NCBI GenBank assembly: GCA_009731375.1
Contig: BJOX01000101.1
Span: 780,868-844,867, forward strand
Reading direction: 5' to 3'
DNA: 64,000 bases
Origin: Paulinella micropora
Lineage: Eukaryota; Cercozoa; Imbricatea; Euglyphida
Below the pieces are notes generated by a model. That model saw nothing but the letters and a program-made list of their open reading frames with translations. It was not told the origin of the DNA and searched no databases. A program made the translations under genes and the position numbers. The stretch's first letter is position 1, and each line of letters starts with the position of its first letter. Positions 10,501-19,221 of the stretch are shown here, one piece after another.

Positions 10501-10779
10501 GTAGGCCTCGAGCGTGGTCTTGGGCACGGGACAATTGTCCCCGTACAGGGCGCGGGGGTTCGGCGAGCACCACCACAACGCTGTAATTCGGCCGGTGCCG
10601 GCCCACTGGCGGCAGTGGTTGTTGGACAGCAGCGGCACGGGCGCAAAGTCATCGGACCAGCCGGGATACGCGGCCGTCAGGTCCAGTGCTAGTTGCCAAG
10701 AAACCGTGCTAGGCACGCCGCCGAGGGTGTCGGCGCCGGCGACCGACAGCCACCACCACAACCACGACAGCAGCCACAT
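7549..10779 (-). CDS. Large modular secreted protein with EGF-like domain
   Basis: 1076 residues to the TAG at 7549. Residues 1-16 (MWLLSWLWWWLSVAGA) form a signal peptide, so the product enters the secretory pathway. Residues about 30-370 are a Cys/Trp-rich region; 374-415 are an EGF-like domain (CHGHGRLC ... CQCDDGYVGERCEE). Then come repeated Cys modules (each opening with a motif like NLCLCAGSSTWELC or GLCLCGSTLKWGSC) separated by Ser/Thr/Pro linkers such as RTPSVTVTPTRSASP, near residues 440, 665, 830 and 995. This bead-and-linker plan suits an adhesin or surface/matrix protein. The frame continues past the TAG with the same architecture for another 600 codons. A long GA repeat lies just upstream of the ATG. 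The Cys modules are not of a family I can name. Confidence 0.8.
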   Translation of the reverse strand: MWLLSWLWWWLSVAGADTLGGVPSTVSWQLALDLTAAYPGWSDDFAPVPLLSNNHCRQWAGTGRITALWWCSPNPRALYGDNCPVPKTTLEAYTLLCSPLDLRQVQAAADSIVGLRLGPASGRTTAWQWSEEDITVWWSEVDLARLEQLFDGAPESLLALPSWAVAAVTKETAANGTFYKWQAVVCGPETTPLSAPAGFPAWRYCCRVAGNLRDTYTSDARYEDACADVPRRLLISGADPQPAEPCGPEQTVVLCDSRQAPAVAWNTTSFVPPRRCTVFCRWPCRGELPAASACASTIKWQEPRTGCADSGQLRLRACDRSLLSDAHTPCRRSELALASPPGASDSEFCAVGRLGCAFDGCRCWASASGAAGCCAAHPFCHGHGRLCERGGWTGTGERPHAVCQCDDGYVGERCEERLTELVCHLSARTRALHAHPVDVRPSPSRTPSRTPTISGTSSRTASSTVTRTPSVTVTPTRSASPGLLLRDVGYNLCLCAGSSTWELCPTTLEQYWLCAVALEGSLLKRNANPTTPLFMQSRAYTVTSSTVVSYQTYALCGSSPAGLLWGALSPDAPDTRSLWLWQLTARSVQGAPGDLYKLAQVCDGWQQTSQGLFSVRIPCCILSSSTGQAGQPLMYGPAGDLDQNCAALQARTVGLGGSHTGSPTATRTPSNSRSQSPSATLSASLSASNSPAPAALYRDIVTGLCLCGSTLKWGSCPVHPSAVRDCALAFSGDRMRAPVDPSSSQYQKNCLQLDCTSSVLSWQACNASLPTSTTRQIAPNVNVQNGFQMFCQIAWRFLKRGNAGDALVFADDLRADAELTALAVDLYASDSRSASATRSVTPSVTSSPRTAAVVVRSGTDCLHTRNLSWTSCPSGAAELDLAVALYNSRAEWPVTGASTGPPFMFALAAASAVGCNLVPSALTQNFSLALLPLDRNDGLQQVSATEARPGAFLLQLTGCGLDHRLWPRVGWVPANMCGEQCLVTLTPPGVSPTPSASASTSLSPTATPSRSPAPQFVMLDGLGHCLSLFQDSLNFKECAGGAQPGATEIWYHVENFVVGFPDCWTTRGNADLCLTC

Positions 10780-10800
10780 GGCAACCTCTTTTTTTTCCGG

Positions 10801-10836
<36 letters not shown>

Positions 10837-11404
10837 AAATTTCGCTCCACGCTCGCTGTTTCTCGCTGGTTTTTGCCTTTCTCTTCAAAGAGCGTTTAAT
10901 TTCTTGCGTTTATTTATTTTTTTTAGCCAAAAGCGCAAAAAAAAGAAAACGGAGACACGACCTGTGGAGGAGGATAAGAGAGAGGGGTAAGGACGTTCCG
11001 GGGCGTGGGGGGGGGGAGGGAGCGGGAGCCACAGCGTGTGGGTTGTCTGGCACGGCTCTTGAAATGGGGGGACGAGAGGGGAGGGGGGGGGGGGGGGGGA
11101 GGGCGGGGCCGAGGGGGNNNNNNNNNNNNNNNNNNNNNNNNNNNNNNNNNNNNNNNNNNNNNNNNNNNNNNNNNNNNNNNNNNNGGGGGCAAAGGCCGTG
11201 CCCCACGCCCTAGAGAACAGCCCCGTTGGAAAGAGGGGCAAGCCGATGAACGGGGGAATGGGATGAGGCAGAGCATTTTCCCCTCCCTTTTTTCTGCTGT
11301 CCCGAATTGTAGAAAGAGCAATGTTGTAGCAGTGACTTCGAACCTTTTCTTGCGACATAAATCTTTTAAAGTGGACTGTTGGCTTTTTTTCTTGCACAAC
11401 AGCA
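10780..11404. promoter_or_regulatory. Divergent promoter region with GA repeat, G-tract and gap
   Basis: This lies between the divergent secreted-protein and 11405 genes. It holds a (GA)n run at about 10803-10831, a long G-tract ending GGGGCCGAG (about 11085-11113) that points toward the plus-strand gene, and an N gap at 11118-11184. No gene is seen. Confidence 0.5.
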
Positions 11405-12487
11405 ATGACGACGGTTTCTGTGTCCGTGAGATGTTTCAAGATATGCCCTAGAGACCAACGCTCCTATGCTGCAGATTACATCACGCAAAATGTCGAAATC
11501 GGACATTGGCAGGACTTACCGGATCTGTTTAAGATTATCCGCGACAAGCTAACGACGCCTGACGCCAAGATACCGTTGCGCCTTCGGCGGCGTGATGATA
11601 CAGCAGAAGAAGTACGCGCAGAAATATTGAAAGGAGAAAGCATCTGGTTTGACGCGATAAAAGAAGAGGCCGGGAAGTACGAATTCAAGTCGAAAGACAG
11701 TGTTGTTGCGACGCTGGAGACAAAGTGCAGTTGGGGATACAACAGGAGCGGCAAACAAGTGTACGAGCAGGGACGTGCCTCTATCACTCTGCACGCAGAG
11801 AAGGAGCCCGAACGACGCTGGCCTCGTTGGGACGACAAAAATCTACTATCGCTGCCTCTGGTGACGATAAGACACAATGACAGTTTGGCGAAAGATTATT
11901 TTTACGCGAAAGATTTCGAGTTTGCGACGGGGCAGCTGGCGATGGTGTTGGGCAAGCTTGTGCAAGATGCACCAGCGTGCGCCATAGCCAATATAGATAG
12001 TGTGCTCACACTGGACAAGACGTTGTCACAAATGGACACAAAGAGAGAGCGCCTGTTCGCTCCGTATTCGGATAGCAAGGCCTATGATGTTACAGTAGCG
12101 GATGAGGCCCAGACGGTAGGGTTGCTGAAAGAATTCCTACACCATGACAAGTATAACGTTGGTACAAGAATTCCTTCTGAGTGGCGCACAGAACTGGGCG
12201 AGGTCGAAGACTGGAAGCAGTTACGGCTTGCGTGCTACCGTCTAGGTTACAACGGGGCGCGCCTGTTAATGTTTTTTGTGCGGGCCTGGAGCATATCTCC
12301 TGACGTCCTGGACTTTCTGGTCAAACCACTGAATGGGGTTGTCTCTATCATGAATCGAAGCAAGCGCGCAGACGTACTGAGAGCTAAAGTGATAAGAGAA
12401 AAAACGGGCGTGTGGGTGGATCCAGATGGTCGTGTCTTGAGCAGCCAGGGTAGCAAAGCTTGTAAAGTTTGTGGCAAAAACAGGTAA
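11405..12487 (+). CDS. Unknown 360-residue protein
   Basis: Not recognised. The frame starts at the first ATG after a T-rich leader and its codon usage is less GC-biased than most neighbours. It is rich in charged residues, has no signal peptide or membrane segment, and ends in ACKVCGKNR, a single C-x2-C that could be half of a zinc site. The middle contains predicted alternating strands and helices (residues 60-200). An AATAAA occurs immediately after the stop at 12491-12496. Location is probably cytosolic or nuclear. Confidence 0.65.
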   Translation: MTTVSVSVRCFKICPRDQRSYAADYITQNVEIGHWQDLPDLFKIIRDKLTTPDAKIPLRLRRRDDTAEEVRAEILKGESIWFDAIKEEAGKYEFKSKDSVVATLETKCSWGYNRSGKQVYEQGRASITLHAEKEPERRWPRWDDKNLLSLPLVTIRHNDSLAKDYFYAKDFEFATGQLAMVLGKLVQDAPACAIANIDSVLTLDKTLSQMDTKRERLFAPYSDSKAYDVTVADEAQTVGLLKEFLHHDKYNVGTRIPSEWRTELGEVEDWKQLRLACYRLGYNGARLLMFFVRAWSISPDVLDFLVKPLNGVVSIMNRSKRADVLRAKVIREKTGVWVDPDGRVLSSQGSKACKVCGKNR

Positions 12488-12894
12488 AAAAATAAATCTA
12501 TTCTAACGTATCAAAGGGCCGGTCCAGTTTGTTTTTTACAAATTGAGCTGAGATGTTCGTAATCAAAAGAAAAACCAAGAAGTGGCCTAAATTTAGTCTC
12601 TCAGCCAGTTAGAAGCAAACAAAAAAAAAGAAAAGAAATGTCGTGCATACCTCTCCCNNNNNNNNNNNNNNNNNNNNNNNNNNNNNNNNNNNNNNNNNNN
12701 NNNNNNNNNNNNNNNNNNNNNNNNNNNNNNNNNNNNNNNNNNNNNNNNNNNNNNCCCCCCCCCCCCCTCTCCAATCCTTTCTTCTTCAGCATCTTTCCAG
12801 AAAGAAAAGATTGCTCTGTCCTTTCTGGCTCCAAAAAAAACTGTGTCAATATTTTTTTTTAATTTCGAATAAATCTTTTTTCGGGTGCTTTTTG
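12488..12894. other. Convergent 3' region with gap
   Basis: The region holds the AATAAA for the plus-strand gene (12491-12496), low-complexity sequence and an N gap at 12658-12754 that is followed by a C-run. No gene is seen. Confidence 0.5.
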
Positions 12895-14166
12895 TCACGA
12901 AGCCAGGCTTTCTCTAACTAAACGGCTGCACTTGAACACCAAGAAGCTAGGTTCGAGACTAAAGTCCAAGCCCGCCGCCGCCGCACCGCCCCCTTGCTCC
13001 GTTACGCGGTTCACCATGTCCAGCACAACCCGTTCACGCCCGCTACTAGGAAAGGACCGCCGCAAATAAATGCTGGGGTTGGCGCTCCAGTCCGCGACCG
13101 CGGGGGCATCGAGCGTAGTCACTCTCACGACCTCCAGGCCCCTGCTTATTAGCGCCTCGTATTCCTGCTCGCGCCTCTCTCCGGACACGAGCAAATAAAA
13201 GCGGCCCGTCCCGCGTTGCTTGCCGTACGGCACCAAGGGCCCGATCTCACGTTCCAGCACAGGATCCGCCGGGCCGGCCCTCGCGGCCATCGCGGCCAGG
13301 CCCGACAGAAACTGCAGTGTCCGCTTGGCACCGTAGTAGCTCAGGTCGTCGACGACGGTGGCAGTGGCGGCCCGCACTTGGATCTGCCACAGGTTGCTGC
13401 AGCCCGAGGCCTGGCGCAGCCGCGCCAGCACCCGCAAGTTGCGGGCCAGCTCGACGTTCTTGTGCAACCTGCGCTCTTCTTTTTCCTCCTCTGGTTTTTC
13501 CCCTTCTTCTTTGCCACTTTCTGTGTGTGGCAGCAGCAGCTGCAGCGGCCCCTGCTCGCTATATTTGCGGCACAACGCGCAGTCGCAGTCCGAGTCGATC
13601 GGGGCCGAGATCAGGGCGCAGAGCCGGGCCTCGCGCCGCCGGCCGAACATAGCGGTGGCCGTTTCGGCCAGCGCTGTACGATTCCGTCGCAGGCTGCCCC
13701 CTCCGCACAGCTGATCGTAGAAGGTCTGGCGTTTCCACAGGCCCAGGTTCAGCCCGACGGCCGCACAGCCGAATCCGCTGCGGGTCCCGAACGAGAGCAC
13801 CAACAGGCTCTCTTCGTGCGGCCTGGACTCGAAGCCGCGCTGTGTAAACAACAGGACGCGGCGCCGATTATTGCTCTCCGCGTGGGCGGTGCCATCCTGC
13901 CTGAACACGCGACAGTTGATGCAACGGCACTCCGCCGCCGGCCCGGTTTGTTTCGACGAACAAGGAGCTTTGCGTTGCAGGGCACAGATCAGGCAGGTGC
14001 AATTGGGGCGGCCGTTGCAGCTCTCCGACAAGAACGCCAGCAAGCCGTAGCGGCCCTGTGCCTGTAAGTGGCCGCGCCCCAGCAGGCGCAGGACGGCGGC
14101 GGCATCGGCCACGTTGTACCACAGGGTCGAACGCGCGATGTCCGACAGCAAGGGCGGGCACGCCAT
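12895..14166 (-). CDS. Unknown Cys-cluster protein
   Basis: 423 residues from the ATG for MACPPLLSD; an upstream in-frame Met is preceded by Phe/Pro-rich leader-like sequence, so the later start is preferred. Family not recognised. Three copies of a C-x-C-x2-C motif are spaced along the N-terminal half: CTCLICAL, CRCINCRV and CDCALCRK. They look like a repeated metal-binding site. A central lysine/glutamate-rich linker (EEGEKPEEEKEERR) separates this from a C-terminal domain with a helix-rich core. No signal peptide is seen, so the cysteines probably bind zinc inside the cell rather than form disulfides. It is co-directional with the ERCC4 nuclease gene (14632-15734). Confidence 0.65.
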   Translation of the reverse strand: MACPPLLSDIARSTLWYNVADAAAVLRLLGRGHLQAQGRYGLLAFLSESCNGRPNCTCLICALQRKAPCSSKQTGPAAECRCINCRVFRQDGTAHAESNNRRRVLLFTQRGFESRPHEESLLVLSFGTRSGFGCAAVGLNLGLWKRQTFYDQLCGGGSLRRNRTALAETATAMFGRRREARLCALISAPIDSDCDCALCRKYSEQGPLQLLLPHTESGKEEGEKPEEEKEERRLHKNVELARNLRVLARLRQASGCSNLWQIQVRAATATVVDDLSYYGAKRTLQFLSGLAAMAARAGPADPVLEREIGPLVPYGKQRGTGRFYLLVSGERREQEYEALISRGLEVVRVTTLDAPAVADWSANPSIYLRRSFPSSGRERVVLDMVNRVTEQGGGAAAAGLDFSLEPSFLVFKCSRLVRESLAS

Positions 14167-14631
14167 GCTTTGGGTTCGTTCTACGATTAAGAAGAAAAAA
14201 GAAAAAGCTGGCGGAAAAGGAGTCACGAGACGGGGCAGGGAAAGGTGGGGGGGGGGGCCGAAGGAGAGAGAGGTAGTTGTTCAGGAGGGAGAGCAAAGGA
14301 ATGATCTGGAGAATGGGGAGGGGGGGGGGCCAGCCCCACGGCGTGCGCACGGCCCCCCTCCCCCCACACACCCGCGCCCCTGCCTCTCTCCGCAACTCAC
14401 TTTACCTAACACGGCGCAACAGTGCGGCATCTGTGTCTAGCGAAAGATTGCGGGCCAGACGGTGCTTTGCTCTCTTAAATTCTAGCACATCTAATCTTTA
14501 CGCCAGGGCGCTCGGACTTGAATTCGTAAAAAAGCCTTGCACGGTGATTTCGGAGCATTGTGAAATAAACAGTTTCTGTAAGTTACGTGAAACATGGTTT
14601 ACTAAATATACCAAAGCTATATCTCTGGTTA
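14167..14631. promoter_or_regulatory. Spacer upstream of Cys-cluster gene
   Basis: Two G-runs (14247-14257 followed by CCG; 14321-14329 followed by CCAG) lie on the plus strand, opposite to the gene they precede. The rest is low complexity with no gene. Confidence 0.35.
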
Positions 14632-15734
14632 CTAGCACCGGCACGGCAAACCATTAGCAGTGCACGGCAGCACGCCGAAGCGGCAGCAAAGCCTGGCCGC
14701 GAGCTTGGGCCCCAACCTGCGGCCTCCGGTCCTAACGCGCAAGTCCGAGAGTTCGCGCAGCGCGGCGCGCGGCCCCCGCGCCGCGGCGTCCTGGACCAGG
14801 CTCGCCACGGTGGGAAAGCGCGCACAAATAGCGCGGGCCACCGCGGGGCTCACCCCCCGCACGGCCGCGTAGACGCCCAACCGTTCACATTCGGCCCCCC
14901 GCCGCACGGTGTTGGCGCGTTCCTGCACGACCGCGTCCTGCAGCGACGCGACGGTTTCGGCGCAGACCCAGACCCGGAACAAGTTCAGCAGCAGCAGCAC
15001 CGAATCGAACCGTGGGCCGTTGTCAGCCACAGCAGGCCGTACCTCATGGTCGTGCTGCTCTCGGCGGCCCGCAGCATCGTGACGAGGCCGGGCTCCAATG
15101 TCCCGTGGCGCGACAGGCTGCCGCGCACGGGCGCCAGCAACTCGCAGGACGAGACAGTCAGCAGCCACGCGGGGCTCTCCAGTATGTAACCGGCGGTCGC
15201 CGAGCGCGTGCTGGCCCACTCTGCCAGCGCCAGCCGCTGTTTTTGGAAACGGCCCGACCTGATGGACTGCACACAGTCGTCGGCGCGCTTGCGCTCGAAC
15301 ACACGTTCGACAACCGCCCCGTGCCGGAACGCTATGTCGCCCACCTGCAGCGTTTCGACCCTGACGAACGGCAGCTGCCCCAGGCACTGCACCAGGAACT
15401 TTTCCCGGTGATCGAGCACTAGCAGCGCCGCTACATCAGTAGGCGCCGCGAACCACAACCGCGAACCGCGCTTCAGCTCCTGGTCGCTCAGCCTCGCCAG
15501 TTCGGCTGAGATTTCTGTCTTGTGCGGCTGCGCGCCGGCCATAAGCGGCGCATCGGGCGCGGCCCAGGCCACTGTCACAAAGCGCTGCCAGAAATCTCGC
15601 AGCCCGTTGATGTCCGGGAAGTCCGATCGCTTCGCGCCCCTGGCGGTGGCCCACGCTTGCCAGCAAGCACCAGTGCCGCGAGCTTGCTCGGCGATCCAGG
15701 CCGAACGGCCCCACCAACCTGTGTCGTGCTCCAT
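14632..15734 (-). CDS. ERCC4-type (MUS81/XPF-like) structure-specific nuclease, frameshifted
   Basis: It starts MEHDTGWWG. The ERCC4 nuclease core is clear: VLDHREK (Asp108, Arg110, Glu111, Lys112), VGDI (Gly132, Asp133) and the signature ERKRADD (Glu147, Arg148, Lys149, Asp153) followed by SIRSGRFQKQRL. This matches MUS81/XPF nucleases, which cut branched DNA at forks, flaps and recombination intermediates; the ERKR-x-DD...SI-x2-GR form is closest to MUS81. The first frame stops at 14985 within a CTG repeat. The next frame continues to 14632 and encodes a helix-hairpin-helix-like segment (GVSPAVARAICARFP) followed by an arginine-rich tail, the normal C-terminal DNA-binding (HhH)2 partner of this nuclease. 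The shift therefore splits one gene, by consensus error in the repeat or by mutation. No helicase domain is present, as in MUS81 and viral homologues. Confidence 0.85.
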
Positions 15735-16620
15735 GAAGCTAATTTTTCTTTGCAGAAGTTTTGGGGCGAGGAAAGGTCGGCGTCCTGTAACCCCCCCTCC
15801 CTCCACGTCTTCCCTCCAAACAAAGCAAAAAAAAAGGGGNNNNNNNNNNNNNNNNNNNNNNNNNNNNNNNNNNNNNNNNNNNNNNNNNNNNNNNNNNNNN
15901 NNNNNNNNNNNNNNNNNNNNNNNNNNNNNNNNNNNNNNNNNNNNNNNNNNNNNNNNNNNNNNNNNNNNNNNNNNNNNNNNNNNNNNNNNNNNNNNNNNNN
16001 NNNNNNNNNNNNNNNNNNNNNNNNNNNNNNNNNNNNNNNNNNNNNNNNNNNNNNNNNNNNNNNNNNNNNNNNNNNNNNNNNNNNNNNNNNNNNNNNNNNN
16101 NNNNNNNNNNNNNNNNNNNNNNNNNNNNNNNNNNNNNNNNNNNNNNNNNNNNNNNNNGCCCTTCCTTTTTCCCGCACCCTTTCCTGTTCCTTTTTCCCGC
16201 ACCCTTTCCCGTTCCTTTTCCCCGCACCCTTTCCTGTTCCTTTTTCCCGCACCCTTTCCTGTTCCTTTTCCCGCACCCCTTACGAGTCTCTGGGGGGTGA
16301 GCCCTTTCGCAAACAAAGAAAAAGTGGCTTTTGCTGGTTGGTGAAGGGGAGGGGGGTGTGGGTGGGAAAAAGACGCTAGTCAAAGAACTCTCCACGTGAA
16401 TGCGAACCAAGTGCAGAATGGCGGGAACAAAATGCACAGCAACACATACCAAGCCTCTTTTGTGACCCCTCCCTCCCTCCCGCCTCCTATCTCCCGCACA
16501 CTTCTGTTTCTTTTTGTTGTTCTCTGTTTCCACTTTTTGTTTCCTTTGCCCAGCTCTCCCCCACACCCTACCGCACACTTCTGTTCCTTTTCGTATTGGG
16601 TAGGCCAGACCGCCGGTTCA
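15735..16620. promoter_or_regulatory. Divergent promoter region with large gap
   Basis: This lies between the nuclease gene and the 16621 gene. It contains an N gap at 15840-16157 and, right after it, tandem 25-base repeats; degenerate relatives of the repeat (CCGCACACTTCTGTTC-like words) occur near 16492 and 16571. No supported gene; open frames through the gap are artefacts of the N run. Confidence 0.5.
16158..16278. repeat. 25-bp tandem repeat next to gap
   Basis: About four and a half copies of a 25-base pyrimidine-rich unit (CGCACCCTTTCCTGTTCC plus T/C run). The adjoining N gap probably hides more copies. Confidence 0.85.
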
Positions 16621-17331
16621 ATGAGGTTAGTATACCTTGGGCAGCACGCCACGTCGCCCTTCATGCTGGCCTTCACGAGGCCAAACGACGGGGCCCAGCT
16701 GCTGTTAGTCGCTTTTGTGTACGTGACCCTCGTCAAGGACAAGGCCAAGAAGGTGCACCTGGAAGAAAGGAAAGTGCGGCTCTACCCGGCACCGGCGCCG
16801 GCCGGTGCCAAGCGCTGCAGGCTGTCCGCGGGCAAGATCATCGGCCGCGCGGACAGCCTGCGACAAGTACGACACGAATGGGACAGGCTGCACTACACGG
16901 TCATAGGGATACCCCCCGGCGGCCTAGACATTCGCGACGGAGAGGATATCTTTTATCGCAAGTGGAGAAAATGCATGCTGGGCTTTTGTAAGCAGGAAGC
17001 GTCCCTAGCGACAGTGCTCAAGTACACGACCGAACATTGGAACATGCAGCCGCCCCACACGACGGTAGAGAGTTGCGAATGGTTCCCCCGCCGCCCGCAA
17101 CCGTGTGACAGTGCCTGGCTCCGGCTGTGGCTGGGCGAAGAACTGTCGGCGCCTCCTGCAGACGTACTAACGGCAAGCTTAGACAGGGCGTCCGAGGCTA
17201 TCAGGCACTGCGTCAGCAGTATCAGCGCCTTCCTAGACATCTTGGGGCCCGTCCCTCCGAAATCGACGGAAGAAGCGGGCCGTGCGCTAAATGGTGTTTC
17301 CGGCCAAACAGTAAGCAAAAATCAAAATTAA
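16621..17331 (+). CDS. Unknown 236-residue protein
   Basis: It starts at MRLVYLGQ; the frame is open further upstream but that part is pyrimidine-rich, leader-like sequence. Family not recognised. Residues 1-45 have a hydrophobic patch (QLLLVAFVYVTLV) that could be a buried strand pair or a weak membrane segment. The centre has Trp-rich motifs (FYRKWRKCMLGF, EHWNMQPP, WLRLWLGEEL) and the tail is helical then disordered. It converges with a small membrane-protein gene; the intervening 56 bases are A/T runs. Confidence 0.6.
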   Translation: MRLVYLGQHATSPFMLAFTRPNDGAQLLLVAFVYVTLVKDKAKKVHLEERKVRLYPAPAPAGAKRCRLSAGKIIGRADSLRQVRHEWDRLHYTVIGIPPGGLDIRDGEDIFYRKWRKCMLGFCKQEASLATVLKYTTEHWNMQPPHTTVESCEWFPRRPQPCDSAWLRLWLGEELSAPPADVLTASLDRASEAIRHCVSSISAFLDILGPVPPKSTEEAGRALNGVSGQTVSKNQN

Positions 17332-17387
17332 AAAAAACTTTTTTAATTAACGGCTTTTTTTTGTCGCTTGTGTTGGGGGATTGGTTG

Positions 17388-17693
17388 CTACTGGTACAAG
17401 TGCAAGACCAGAGAACCGTTCGAGTTGTGGTCGGACATGACAGACGTTATTCTACTCCAGCGGATGTTCTTGTTAGTCCACAGAGGGTGTTTCTTGCTCG
17501 GCCTGCAACTGAGGTCGTCCGCGCTGCTGGGTTCGGGCTGAGCCTGGCTGGCGTTTAAAGGTCGCCGGCAAACCTTGAACGAGATCAGTAGCAGGGTAGC
17601 CACCAGCGCTGCGAAGCTTGCCTGCCAGGCCGTGGCAGCCGAATCCGCCGCGATCAAGTTGGCAGCCCACGCAGGAATTTGCGCCGTAAGCAT
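17388..17693 (-). CDS. Small single-pass membrane protein (hypothetical)
   Basis: About 101 residues from MLTAQIPAW, or 125 if the upstream ATG at 17765 is used. One hydrophobic helix (SFAALVATLLLISFKV) is followed by a basic stop-transfer (CRRP) and a polar tail, so a small single-pass membrane protein is plausible. An overlapping plus-strand frame exists here but runs into the gap and is low complexity. Assignment is tentative. Confidence 0.4.
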   Translation of the reverse strand: MLTAQIPAWAANLIAADSAATAWQASFAALVATLLLISFKVCRRPLNASQAQPEPSSADDLSCRPSKKHPLWTNKNIRWSRITSVMSDHNSNGSLVLHLYQ

Positions 17694-19221
17694 GGAGGAG
17701 GTACGCACTTCCCCAGGTTTGCACAAAAAGGGAGGAGCGGGGTTCACGGCCAGCGCAATTGGCACTTTTTGTTTTGTTTGTTGCGGTGGTTGGTTGGAAG
17801 TTAGAAAAAGAGAGAACTACAAGTCTGCTTTTTTAAAAGATCTTTACCGCTGCCACGGGACTGCAAACCAAGAGGGGAAAAAAGGACAACAAATAGCAGA
17901 CAGATTTGGTGGGGAGGCAGGGCTTGCCGGACGGCTGAAAGGACGCGCGGGGGGGGGGGGGGGGGGGGAGGGGGGGGGGGGGGGGNNNNNNNNNNNNNNN
18001 NNNNNNNNNNNNNNNNNNNNNNNNNNNNNNNNNNNNNNNNNNNNNNNNNNNNNNNNNNNNNNNNNNNNNNNNNNNNNNNNNNNNNNNNNNNNNNNNNNNN
18101 NNNNNNNNNNNNNNNNNNNNNNNNNNNNNNNNNNNNNNNNNNNNNNNNNNNNNNNNNNNNNNNNNNNNNNNNNNNNNNNNNNNNNNNNNNNNNNNNNNNN
18201 NNNNNNNNNNNNNNNNNNNNNNNNNNNNNNNNNNNNNNNNNNNNNNNNNNNNNNNNNNNNNNNNNNNNNNNNNNNNNNNNNNNNNNNNNNNNNNNNNNNN
18301 NNNNNNNNNNNNNNNNNNNNNNNNNNNNNNNNNNNNNNNNNNNNNNNNNNNNNNNNNNNNNNNNNNNNNNNNNNNNNNNNNNNNNNNNNNNNNNNNNNNN
18401 NNNNNNNNNNNNNNNNNNNNNNNNNNNNNNNNNNNNNNNNNNNNNNNNNNNNNNNNNNNNNNNNNNNNNNNNNNNNNNNNNNNNNNNNNNNNNNNNNNNN
18501 NNNNNNNNNNNNNNNNNNNNNNNNNNNNNNNNNNNNNNNNNNNNNNNNNNNNNNNNNNNNNNNNNNNNNNNNNNNNNNNNNNNNNNNNNNNNNNNNNNNN
18601 NNNNNNNNNNNNNNNNNNNNNNNNNNNNNNNNNNNNNNNNNNNNNNNNNNNNNNNNNNNNNNNNNNNNNNNNNNNNNNNNNNNNNNNNNNNNNNNNNNNN
18701 NNNNNNNNNNNNNNNNNNNNNNNNNNNNNNNNNNNNNNNNNNNNNNNNNNNNNNNNNNNNNNNNNNNNNNNNNNNNNNNNNNNNNNNNNNNNNNNNNNNN
18801 NNNNNNNNNNNNNNNNNNNNNNNNNNNNNNNNNNNNNNNNNNNNNNNNNNNNNNNNNNNNNNNNNNNNNNNNNNNNNNNNNNNNNNNNNNNNNNNNNNNN
18901 NNNNNNNNNNNNNNNNNNNNNNNNNAAGAAGAGGGAGAGGGGGAGTTTGTTGTGCGGGAGGGAGAGAGAGGCTTAGGACAGATAGAACTACTGTTCTAGT
19001 CGAAAACAAATCTGAGTAGGAGGCGGGAGGGGGAGGGGGGGGGGAAGCGGGAAGGGGTGCGAGACAGATCTAGGGGCAAAGTGGCGTCTTCGTGCCTTCA
19101 CGGCAGGACCCCCCGACGACAAACAGCTCCTGGGAGTGGCTTACAGCTGGTGTACATTTAAACGTGCCGCATTTTCGGCAAGAGAGCTACAAACGACCAA
19201 AGCAAAAAAAGAAAAAAAAAG
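17694..19221. other. Gap-dominated spacer
   Basis: An N gap of about 940 bases (17986-18925) is preceded by a long G-run. The flanking sequence is GA- and G-rich, including GA runs near 18960 and a G-run near 19035. No gene is supported on either side. Confidence 0.5.

Noticed and set aside
17575-18999. Long plus-strand frame with a G-rich middle
   Set aside because: Most of its length is the N gap; the readable ends are glycine-rich low complexity and antisense to the small membrane protein.
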